Of a DNA stretch of 64,000 nucleotides, positions 19,401-27,131 are shown in pieces; positions within the stretch are counted from its first letter, which is position 1; each line of letters begins with the position of its first letter. The position numbers were made by a program, and so were the translations under genes. The notes under the pieces are model-generated. The model had not been told where the DNA came from. It saw only the letters and a program-made list of their open reading frames with translations, and searched no databases. The DNA is from Renibacterium salmoninarum ATCC 33209 (lineage in GTDB: Bacteria; Actinomycetota; Actinomycetes; Actinomycetales; Micrococcaceae), in the NCBI RefSeq assembly GCF_000018885.1, contig NC_010168.1, positions 1,116,001 through 1,180,000 on the forward strand, given 5' to 3'.

Positions 19401-21021
19401 GCCTTAATGTTATTGCTGCCACCGTGCTTCTCATCATTAGCCCAGTGCGACCAGGTGTTGTTTGCTGGCATAGCAGTAGCAAATTCGCTGGCAACACTGA
19501 ATCCAGCATCTTTAAGGCCTTTTTGTAACCGGTAGGATTTCCAGCCACTTTCGTAATAGACGTCTACGTAGGCCATCGTGAGATTTGGGCCGGCTTCGCT
19601 GCGGAGCTGATCGATTCGTTGCTGTTGGCTGCCGGAGAGAATATCGCGTTGTTGATCGATGTAGAACGACTGATCTAGCCAGTTCCAACCCTTCTTCGTC
19701 GGGTCGACAAAGTCGTTGCTGAACGAATTGGCTTCAGGGTAGGCCTCGGTGTTGTTGATATGTACGCCAAAGGTGGCGCCGTAAGCTGAGCCACCGGAAA
19801 GCATCGCGTTAAAGTCGGTCAAACCGCCGGCACGCTCGTTGAAGTTGCCGCCGAAGTCTGAGTTGGCCGAATCGTGGCCTTCCGAGGTGTAACCCTTTTC
19901 CAGGGCCATCTGGCCAAGGCCATCAGTGGCGAGCGCAATGTGCTTCACATCGTCCAAAGTTCGCAAAAACGGGTGCGTCGCTTGGCTCGCGAAGTTAAAC
20001 GGGATATGCGTGACTACCCGATTTTTCACATCATCGCCGCCAGCGGGCTTGGACTCAATGCTGCGGTAAGCAATTGCGCCATCTTGCCAGTCAACTTTGC
20101 CGTCAGCATTGGCATCGCCGCTGATGACCACTTTGCTCCAAGGCAACTCTTCGGTCTGGTCCGAGCCAGCGGATCGGTAGAGCCAGGCTCCGGAGGAGAC
20201 GGCCATTTTTACTGCCGGTTTGCCGTCGGCACCGGTGCCATCCGCTAGCGCTTGGCGCCAAAACTTACCTTGGTCCGATGGTCCGATGGTGCGCTGGGGT
20301 TACCGGAGTCGTAAAGCGAATTGGTTTCAAAGCCCGCCGCTAGCTGATCGGTGGCGGCGATGGCCAGCATTGATCGTTTTGCCGTGGGGTCTAGCGCGGT
20401 GGTGGAGCTGAGGTTGGTGATCGTGTCGCCGGATACCGCGCGATCGACCGAGACGACGGCGGAGGCAACTGTCGCGCCAGGCTCTTGAGAAGAGACTGTG
20501 ACCAAATCCTGGTTCTTGATCTGGAGATTATTTACCCGATTTTCAGCGGTGTCCTTGATTTTGCTGATCTTGAAGGTGAGGGTCATGCCCTCCACCCGTA
20601 ATTGTGCGTCAAGGCTTACGCCGGCCAAGTTATTGGGTGTGATGAGATAGTTCACGGTTTGGGCATCGGCTTTTTGTGAACTGACTTTGACCGGTTGATC
20701 CGTACCGTTGATGGTGATCGAGCTTGCTAACGTGCGGGCACCGGAGAGATGTTTTGCGCTGGAGGTCTCGGTGTAGCTGAGAGCTTGCGGAAAATCGGCG
20801 GAAACTTCCACGGTGAGGTTGGCGGAGTTGATACTCAGGCCAGCGGCAGTAGGTAGTGGATCCGCTTGGGCGGGGGTGGCGAAAAGCGCTCCGCTGATAC
20901 CGCTGCTGCCCGCGGCCAAGCAGAATGTTGCAGCCAGGCTGAGGCCGCGGAGCGCGCTCTGGCGTCGCCGCCCACGAAATGGCATAGCGCGCTCGGCGGG
21001 TGTTGAACCTATAGTCGTCAT
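16445..21021 (-). pseudogene. Endo-alpha-N-acetylgalactosaminidase (GH101), sortase-anchored, three frameshifts
   Basis: About 1525 codons. Start ATG at 21021 has CAGGAGAG upstream and is followed by an Arg-rich signal peptide ending around TPAQA. The catalytic part shows GDANADGKVDWQDGAIAYRS, TDGLGQMALEKGY, GVHINNTEAYPEA, the nucleophile Asp in AYVDVYYES and the acid/base Glu in ASEFATAMP, all typical of GH101. GH101 releases core-1 Gal-GalNAc from mucin-type O-glycans. Downstream are carbohydrate-binding regions, an NPCBM-like module (about 16990-17480), a Pro/Gly/Ser/Asn linker, the sortase motif LAETG, a membrane helix and a basic tail. Frameshifts: an 8-bp tandem duplication at 20272-20287, one base lost near 19400, and an indel near 18596-18602. 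Confidence 0.92.
20272..20287. repeat. 8-bp tandem duplication that frameshifts the GH101 gene
   Basis: GGTCCGAT occurs twice back to back (20272-20279 and 20280-20287). Removing one copy restores the frame, giving SAPSDQGKFWRQALADG and then the next GH101 segment, so the duplication is the lesion. Confidence 0.9.
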
Positions 21022-21123
21022 CGGTCTCTCCTGAGGAAACGGCTGCGACGAAGCTATGATGCGGCTATGAATCGCAAGGAATATCGTCCATCCTGCCGGA
21101 GTAATTCCTTTGCGACAAGAGGT

Positions 21124-21166
21124 TTCAATCAAAAAGATGATTGAATTAACACAAGTTACTGATTGA
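21124..21166. promoter_or_regulatory. Candidate DeoR/AgaR operator in the GH101-agaS divergent promoter
   Basis: TTCAATCA (21124-21131) and TGATTGAA (21138-21145) are perfect 8-bp inverted arms with a 6-bp spacer. TGATTGA recurs at 21160-21166. The site lies between the divergent GH101 and SIS-isomerase genes, and a DeoR-type regulator is encoded at the end of the cluster. Assignment to that regulator is inference. Confidence 0.5.
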
Positions 21167-21247
21167 TAACTAGCCAAATACATCATTAATCATCACTGCG
21201 TGATATCTTCGCAGTAGACTTTTGAGTCGAACCGGGAGAAGACTCGT

Positions 21248-22156
21248 ATGACTGATTACCTCGTCCGTGCTGGTGCTTCGATGGAGGCCGAGCTACGGAG
21301 TCAACCTGAGATCTGGGCGCAAGCGATTGCCGAGTCTCGCGCTGAGAACTTGTTGCCGCAACACGGCGCGCGGATCGCCGTCGTCGGCTGTGGCACCTCC
21401 TGGTTCATGGCGCAAAGCTATGCCAATGCCCTTGAGGCAGCCGGGCACGGCATCACCGATGCTTATGCAGCATCTGAAGCGCAGCTAGACCGGGACTACG
21501 ATGCGATCGTTACCCTCTCGCGCTCTGGCACTACGACCGAAGTTCTTGAGGTATTGCGCCGTTTCCAAGGCAAAGTCCCCACGGTCTTGATCGTTGGCGA
21601 TACTTCCTCCACTGCGGTTGAACTTGCGGACAAGGTGGTCGCCTTGCCGTACGCCGACGAAAAATCAGTGGTGCAAACGCGATTTGCCACCGCAGCATTG
21701 AGCTATATGTTGACCAGCCTGGGCATCGATTTGAGCCAGGCCGTTGCCGATGCGCGAACGGTTCTCGCCGAGGAATTGCCCGCTGAGCTAATCGATGCGG
21801 AACAATTCACTTTCTTGGGCCATGGCTGGACTGTGGGGTTGGCACACGAAGCCGGCCTGAAGATGCGTGGAGCAGTTCAAGGCTGGACTGAGTCCTACCC
21901 TGCGATGGAATACCGGCATGGGCCAATCTCGATTGCCGCGCCGGGACGGGTGACCTGGATGTTTGGCGAGGCACCAGAAGGCCTCGACGCCGAAGTGGCG
22001 CGCACGGGCGCGATCTTCCACGCAGCAGCTGTCCACCCATTGGCCGATTTGGTCCGGGTACATCAACTTGCCTTAGAACGCGCTCGGGTTCGTGGCTTGG
22101 ACCCGGATGCACCAAGAAACCTTAGCCGTTCAGTAATTCTTACCGAACAAAACTAG
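21248..22156 (+). CDS. SIS-domain sugar isomerase/deaminase (AgaS-like)
   Basis: About 302 residues with two SIS domains. The first has VGCGTSWFMAQSYANALEAAG and the phosphosugar loop LSRSGTTTEVLEVL; the second has GHGWTVGLAHEAGLKMRG and ESYPAMEYRHGP. Related proteins convert galactosamine-6-phosphate (or glucosamine-6-phosphate) to the ketose phosphate plus ammonia. With a GH101 gene, a sugar kinase and a tagatose-type kinase/aldolase beside it, galactosamine-6-phosphate deaminase/isomerase is the likely role. A GGGAGAAG ribosome-binding site precedes the ATG. It appears intact. Confidence 0.75.
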   Translation: MTDYLVRAGASMEAELRSQPEIWAQAIAESRAENLLPQHGARIAVVGCGTSWFMAQSYANALEAAGHGITDAYAASEAQLDRDYDAIVTLSRSGTTTEVLEVLRRFQGKVPTVLIVGDTSSTAVELADKVVALPYADEKSVVQTRFATAALSYMLTSLGIDLSQAVADARTVLAEELPAELIDAEQFTFLGHGWTVGLAHEAGLKMRGAVQGWTESYPAMEYRHGPISIAAPGRVTWMFGEAPEGLDAEVARTGAIFHAAAVHPLADLVRVHQLALERARVRGLDPDAPRNLSRSVILTEQN

Positions 22157-22200
22157 ACATGGTTGATTTGCTCTTGGACATTCGCGCCTAGACTTTTCGA

Positions 22201-23169
22201 ATGGGAAAACCAGCGGCCGTGCTGGCCTTCGACGTCGGCGGAACTGATACTAAAGCTGGCCTAGTCTTGGCTGCCGAAGCCGGGCAGATACCGCAAATCA
22301 TCGATATCAGGAGATTTCCTACTGCGCTAAACGCAGAGCAGCCAGGGGAGACTTTGGTGGAATTTCTGGCGGGTCTAATGGAGAGCTATCAAGCCGACCA
22401 CCCAGAGCATCAAATTCAGGCGGTTGGCGTCACTGTGCCGGGGCTGGTTGATGAAGTCGAAGGCATTGGGGTTTATGCGGCAAACCTGGGTTGGAAGAAC
22501 TTTGGTTTCAGAGCAGCGCTCGAGCTACGGATGCAGGTGCCGGTAGCTTTTGGGCACGACGTCGGAACAGCTGGCGACGCCGAAGTCGCTTTGGGTGCCG
22601 CTCAACACGCACTCAACGCGATGATTTTGATTGTTGGTACCTGGATCGCTGCGGCGCTTTACGTCGATGGAGGCCGGCTCAACGCGGGTGGGTACGCTGG
22701 CGAGGTTGGCCATGCACTGGCACCAGCGCCAGGGGGCGGACTCGGCATTGTCGAAGCCAACGGTTCCGCCGGCAGCATTGCTCGACGGTACGGTGCTCGA
22801 AAGCATGGCTTCGAAGGCGGTGCGCGAGAGGTGCTTGCGCTTGCTAAAGCTGGCGACGCGCTCGCCCAGCAAACCTGGAACGAAGCCATAGACACGATAG
22901 CGTTTTCGATCGCCCAGGCGGTCGCTATGATCGGCACCAATAAAGTCGTGCTGGGTGGCGGCCTTGCTGAAGCCGGTGATGACTTGCTCGTTCCGCTGGC
23001 TGCCCGCATCGATGCGCTGTTGACTTTTCAACCGCGCCCCGAGCTGGTGAAAGCTGCGCTGGGTCAGAATGCGGGCCTGATTGGTTCGGCGCTCAAGGCA
23101 ATCGAGCGCCGAGATGAGCAATTGAACGATGAAGCCGATCTTCGCAGAAAGACCGTGCAGCACAGATGA
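22201..23169 (+). CDS. ROK-family sugar kinase
   Basis: 322 residues with the ROK ATP-binding start LAFDVGGTDTKAGLV, substrate loop VTVPGLVDE, catalytic GHDVGTAGDAE and GEVGHALAPAPGGG. Two points are odd. The usual V-G-T-G-I loop reads VGTWIAAAL, a Gly-to-Trp change (GGG to TGG). The usual CxCGxxGCxE zinc motif is replaced by APGGGLGIVEA. In context it would phosphorylate N-acetylgalactosamine or a related hexosamine. It overlaps the downstream kinase by ATGA. Confidence 0.75.
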   Translation: MGKPAAVLAFDVGGTDTKAGLVLAAEAGQIPQIIDIRRFPTALNAEQPGETLVEFLAGLMESYQADHPEHQIQAVGVTVPGLVDEVEGIGVYAANLGWKNFGFRAALELRMQVPVAFGHDVGTAGDAEVALGAAQHALNAMILIVGTWIAAALYVDGGRLNAGGYAGEVGHALAPAPGGGLGIVEANGSAGSIARRYGARKHGFEGGAREVLALAKAGDALAQQTWNEAIDTIAFSIAQAVAMIGTNKVVLGGGLAEAGDDLLVPLAARIDALLTFQPRPELVKAALGQNAGLIGSALKAIERRDEQLNDEADLRRKTVQHR

Positions 23170-24131
23170 TTCTCACGCTCACCCCGAACCCCGCAATCGA
23201 CTTGACCTACCACATCGAGTCATTCGTCCCGGGTAGCACGCATCGGATGCCCACGCCATTGGCACGAGCCGGTGGCAAAGGCATCAATGTAGCGCGAGTA
23301 TTGGCCGGCCAAGGATTCCCAGTAGAAGCGGTAGCAACTGCGGGTGGGCAAACCGGGCTGGAGCTTGAATCCGGTCTTAAGGAGATAAGACACCGACTAG
23401 TTCCGGTGGCAGCTGCGACTCGAAGGACCATTGCCTTCTTTGATGAGAAATCGGGCCAGACCAGCATTTTCAATGAATTCGGTGCGCCGCTAAGCGCCAC
23501 CGAATGGCAAGCTCTAGCCGTTACGGTGACCGAAGAGCTGCAGGGTGCTTCGATTTTGTTGGCATCGGGTTCGTTGCCAACGGGGGCGCCAGCTGATTTT
23601 TATCCAGGTCTAATCGCGCTCGCAAAGCACCTCAACGTGCCTTCTATTATTGATGTCTCCGGGGCTTGGCTGTTGTCTGCAGCCAGCGCAGGCGCGGACT
23701 TACTCAAACCGAATCGCGCAGAACTTGCCGAGGCGACCGGCGAAAAGGAACTTTTGGCTGGCGCGCGAGTCTTGATGCGTCTAGGCGCACGCCGAATCCT
23801 GGTGAGCGACGGCGAGAATGGCATGTTGGCCTTTGAGAACGGCAGAGCTGGCTATTTGAGCGCCAGACTAGCTGAGCCTTTAGCCGGAAACCCGACCGGT
23901 GCCGGTGATGCCGCAGTTGCTGGCGCAGCCACTGTGTTGGCTTCCGCCGTCGCAGTTCAACCAGGCGACGCCCAGCCTGCTGGGGGCCAACCAGCTGACG
24001 GCGAGCTGAAAAATTTACTCCGGCGGGCAGCCGCTTGGGGATCGGCAGCAGTCTTGATGCCTGGTGCCGGCGAAATTTCGGCACGCTGGAAAGAATTTGA
24101 ATCGGAAATGATAGTGGAGGAGCCATTCTTA
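23166..24131 (+). CDS. PfkB-family kinase (tagatose-6-phosphate/1-phosphofructokinase type), read into the aldolase
   Basis: Starts MILTLTPNPAIDLTYHI, characteristic of the LacC/FruK branch. It has the substrate loop ARAGGKGINVARVL and the ATP/anion-hole motif NPTGAGDAAVAG with the catalytic Asp. It would phosphorylate tagatose-6-phosphate to the 1,6-bisphosphate. There is no stop at its end: the frame runs straight into the aldolase at 24132. A GTGGAGGAG ribosome-binding site 9 nt before that ATG indicates the aldolase was a separate gene. Loss of a terminal stop or an indel near the end is likely. Confidence 0.8.
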
Positions 24132-24981
24132 ATGGCTTTGACCCCAACGCGAGAACTCATGGACGCCGCAGTTGCTGGCGGATTCGGCCAAGGTGCCTTC
24201 AACGTTTTGCATTTGGAAACGATTGAAGGCTTGATTGCTGGTGCCGAGCTGGCGCAAGCTCCGTTGATCTTGCAAATCTCAGAAAACTGCATTGCCTTCC
24301 ATGGCGGGCTATTGCCCATCGCCAAAGCAACTCTCGCCGCCGCCGAAGCTGCATCGGTGCCAATTGCGGTGCATCTAGACCATGCCGAAGATGAGAATCT
24401 AGCGCTACGTGCCGTGGACCTAGGCTTCGGCTCGATTATGTTCGACGGCGCAAAGTTGCCATACGAGCTCAATGTGGCGGCGACTCGGCGGGTTGCCGAT
24501 TATGCGCATGCACACGGAGTTTATGTCGAAGCCGAGCTGGGCGAAGTAGGCGGTAAGGACGGCGCACATGCACCGGGTGTGCTCACCGATCCGGTTGAGG
24601 CCGCAGAGATTCGTCGCCGCCACCGACGTCGATGCCTTGGCCGTAGCCGTTGGTTCCTCGGATGCTATGACCGAACGGAGCGCTGCGCTGAATTTGGTAA
24701 GAATTGCTGCGCTAAAAGAAAGTTTGTCAGTTCCCTTGGTGCTGCACGCCTCCTCCGGCGTGCCGGAGGAGGCTCTTTTGCGCGGAATCCAAGCTGGAAT
24801 GCGTAAGATCAATGTTTCTACCCATTTGAATGGATTTTTCACTCGCGCGGTTCGCGAGTATTTGAGCCAGAATCCAGATGTGGTGGATTCGCGCAAGTAT
24901 TTGGCGGCGGGGCGTTCCGCGCTGGTGCCAGAGGTTGCGAGATTATTGAATTTGTTCCGCAGTAACCCCGAACGTCCCTGA
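24132..24981 (+). pseudogene. Class II (tagatose-)bisphosphate aldolase, frameshifted
   Basis: GatY/KbaY-type aldolase from ATG 24132 (MALTPTRELMDAAVAGG). It has the Zn/catalytic region HLDHAED, then ELGEVGGKDG. An extra A at 24609 shifts the frame: removing it turns EAAEIRRRHRR into EAAEFVAATDVDALAVAVGSS, after which the frame runs to TGA 24981. A second defect is visible: the zinc-ligand His expected after VGSS is Asp (VGSSDAMT). The later His in LVLHASSG is present. It was the last step of the galactosamine/tagatose route and is probably dead. Confidence 0.88.
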
Positions 24982-25003
24982 ACGGCAAAGGAAAGGCCCC
25001 GCA

Positions 25004-25795
25004 ATGAATCGAACGGAGCGACTGACAGCGATTCTGGACTTGCTGGCGCGATCTGGCCAAGTTGAAGTTGACGACCTGGTAGACAAGCTAGCTATTTCGC
25101 CAGCTACGGCTCGGCGGGATCTGGACTCACTGGCCAACGAACGTTTGCTCAGTCGCACCCGCGGCGGCGCCGTCGCCAGTGCCGTTGCTTACGATTTGCC
25201 TGGCCGATACAACCGGGATGATCACGGCTCGCTGAAACATCAAATTGCGCTCGCTGCGAGCGAGCTCATTCCGCGCGGTGCGGTGATCGGCTTGTGCGGC
25301 GGCACGACGTCGACGGCGCTCGCCCAGGTGCTCTCTACCCGAGAGGACCTAGCGGAACCCTCGAATAAGCCAACGTTGACCGTAGTGACCAATGCCATCA
25401 ACATTGCAGCGCAACTCGCCGTTCGACCGAATTTCAAAATCATGGTCTGCGGTGGCATCGTGAACCCGCGCTCCTATGAGTTGGTTGGCCCTTATACCGA
25501 CATCATCTTGCAAAAGGTTGCGCTTGATTTTGCCTTCATCGGCGTGAACGGAATTGATCCACTCGTGGGGCCAACCGTGACCGACGAGGGCGAAGCCACG
25601 GTCAACTCGCTTATGGCTAGGCGGGCAGCTGATGCCTACATGCTTGCTGACTCGTCAAAAATTGGTAAGCGAGCCTTTGCCACCATGGAGGGTTATCATT
25701 TTCAACGTCTCATCACAGACTCCGGGATCACCACCGAGCAAATCGAGGCGTTTAGCGAAAACGGCATTGACGTACTAGTAGCGCCGGAAGCCTAA
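25004..25795 (+). CDS. DeoR-family transcriptional regulator (AgaR-like)
   Basis: 263 residues. The N-terminal winged helix-turn-helix reads RLTAILDLLARSGQVEVDDLVDKLAISPATARRDL in fragments typical of DeoR, followed by RTRGGAV. A C-terminal phosphosugar-binding DeoR domain follows (GLCGGTTSTALAQVL, TVVTNAINIAAQLA, MVCGGIVN). It lies 22 nt after the aldolase with an AAAGGAAAGG ribosome-binding site. It is the probable repressor of the GalNAc cluster, with a sugar-phosphate inducer. Intact. Confidence 0.85.
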   Translation: MNRTERLTAILDLLARSGQVEVDDLVDKLAISPATARRDLDSLANERLLSRTRGGAVASAVAYDLPGRYNRDDHGSLKHQIALAASELIPRGAVIGLCGGTTSTALAQVLSTREDLAEPSNKPTLTVVTNAINIAAQLAVRPNFKIMVCGGIVNPRSYELVGPYTDIILQKVALDFAFIGVNGIDPLVGPTVTDEGEATVNSLMARRAADAYMLADSSKIGKRAFATMEGYHFQRLITDSGITTEQIEAFSENGIDVLVAPEA

Positions 25796-25798
25796 ACT

Positions 25799-26044
25799 CT
25801 AGCCAAGCTGATTGGCTGACACGGAACGCTCCAAGGACCTCTTGCTTGCGAACCAGACAATGCAACCTAAGAACGGCATTGCCAGGACCAGCAAAGCGCA
25901 GACCAATTTCATCGTCGGGCTAATTTTGCTGCGCACAATGCTTACTATTGTCAGAATAAACAGCGCCACGGCCAATAAGCCCAATGACACCAAGGCGATA
26001 TCCCAAATATTGGGGATTATTGGGTTTGTTCCTTCAGAGCTCAT
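25799..26044 (-). CDS. Small membrane protein, phospholipase D N-terminal (PLDc_N)-like
   Basis: 81 residues from ATG 26044, with AGGATC upstream; the frame extends to 26104 but those 20 residues look non-coding. Two hydrophobic segments (WDIALVSLGLLAVALFILTI and LVCALLVLAMPFLGCIVWF) are separated by a basic loop. The second helix, ending in a small-residue/Trp motif, resembles the PLDc_N domain found in many short actinobacterial proteins. Function unknown. Confidence 0.6.
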   Translation of the reverse strand: MSSEGTNPIIPNIWDIALVSLGLLAVALFILTIVSIVRSKISPTMKLVCALLVLAMPFLGCIVWFASKRSLERSVSANQLG

Positions 26045-26207
26045 CTGCTGATCCTGACACGGCTTGATGATGCAGTCCAGGGCTTTCGGCAACAGCTCGA
26101 ACACGCTACAACAGATTCCCCAAATCAGGGACGCAAATTAGACACAGCGGCCTCAGCAGTCACAACCGCACCACTATCTGTTGTGGCGTGTTCCGGGAAA
26201 ATTCGGG

Positions 26208-26399
26208 TCAGCTGAAAAATTCTTGCCCGTAGTATCTGCCAGCTTCGGGCAGCCCACGCGGCACAGCAAATAGTACCGAGCCAACATGCCGAATGTACTC
26301 ATTCAATCGGTCGTTTGCGCCAAGCTTCGATTGTAAGGAGATGAACTGAGCTGGATCTTTTTGGAAGCTGAGGAAGAACAAACCAGCATCTAGGCGCCC
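26208..26399 (-). pseudogene. C-terminal fragment of a DyP-type peroxidase (EfeB-like), truncated at the IS
   Basis: 63 codons are open from the IS edge to TGA at 26210-26208. They read GRLDAGLFFLSFQKDP...LNEYIRHVGSVLFAVPRG, the conserved C terminus of dye-decolorizing peroxidases such as the secreted heme peroxidase EfeB of Fe uptake systems. The rest of the gene is absent: on the other side of the IS the sequence is unrelated. It was lost by IS-associated deletion or recombination. Confidence 0.8.
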
Positions 26400-26998
26400 T
26401 GAATCGCCCCGGTGTGTCCGGAGGGTTTCTCAGACGATGAGCCTGTCGGCGGCTGCCGTGCTCTGGTAGTGATTGTAGTAGTGGTTTTCTAGCTCCACCC
26501 ATTCGTAGTACGTGGACGGGGTGGTCTTCACCCCGTCCCAGTAAGCACCTGGCAGATCGACTCGACACCCCACCGCAATCCATTATTCTCGCGGTGACCG
26601 GCATGGTCCTTGATGTATTTCACGATCAGTGTTGTGGCGGTCGAGTTCGACCGCGAAAAAAGCTGAAGCACTCCGAAGGATCGCGTTCGCCCGTTTCAGC
26701 TCAGCGTTCTCACGCCGTAACCGTTTCAGCTCGGCCGATTCCGTGCTCGTTGTTCCAGTTCTAGTACCAACATCGATCTCGGCTTGCCGGACCCATTTAC
26801 GCACCGTTTCCGGCACACCCACACCCAAAAGCTGGGCAACTTTTTGCATCGCCGCCCACTCCGAAGATGCACCCTCCATCTCCGCCACCATGCGCACCGT
26901 ACGATCCTTCAACTCCTGCGGATACCGTGTCGTAGTTTTCCCTGCCATGTCCTGATCCTCTCAAACAAGAAAGTCTCCGGACACACCGGGGCGATTCA
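26400..26998 (-). mobile_element. IS3-family element, copy 1, internally deleted
   Basis: 599 bp with terminal inverted repeats TGAATCGCCCCGG... at 26400 and ...CGATTCA at 26998. Compared with the two 1346-bp copies, 747 bp of orfB are missing. The join is at about 26495 (tagctc/cacccattcg) with a 2-bp TC overlap between the two sides. orfA is intact, but only the ends of orfB remain, so the element is non-autonomous. No target-site duplication is visible (ccc versus gaa flanks). Probably IS994 or a close relative. Confidence 0.92.
26583..26948 (-). CDS. IS3-family OrfA, copy 1
   Basis: 121-residue transposase helper with an N-terminal helix-turn-helix (MAGKTTTRYPQELKDRTVRMV) and a C-terminal leucine-zipper-like segment (ESAELKRLRRENAELKRAN). 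The product is identical to OrfA of copy 2. It normally binds the IS ends as part of an OrfAB fusion; here orfB is deleted. Confidence 0.85.
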   Translation of the reverse strand: MAGKTTTRYPQELKDRTVRMVAEMEGASSEWAAMQKVAQLLGVGVPETVRKWVRQAEIDVGTRTGTTSTESAELKRLRRENAELKRANAILRSASAFFAVELDRHNTDREIHQGPCRSPRE

Positions 26999-27131
26999 GA
27001 AAGCGTGCTGCGTTGCATCGACCACGCGGAGAGCGGCCTGCCCGGTGCGCATTGCGTTCTACCGCGCTGATATCATCGAACGGATGGAGCCGGACTTATG
27101 CCGGTTGATAGGCGTTGAACGAGGAGACTAA
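26999..27131. other. Short unassigned interval between IS copy 1 and the CapE gene
   Basis: 133 bp. One forward frame is open from the IS to TAA 27131 (ending RLIGVERGD) and could be the tail of a gene cut by the IS, but I do not recognise it. The interval also carries GAGGAG, the ribosome-binding site of the next gene. Confidence 0.5.

Noticed and set aside
20060..20120. Dockerin-like repeat GDANADGKVDWQDG
   Set aside because: The same segment occurs in known GH101 enzymes as part of the catalytic region; there is no second repeat and no cohesin.
22525..23163. 212-codon minus-strand frame
   Set aside because: Shadow of the ROK kinase gene; composition follows the coding strand.
26999..27131. 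Gene start or tail between IS copy 1 and the CapE gene
   Set aside because: The open frame is short and matches no family I know; listed only as an unassigned interval.
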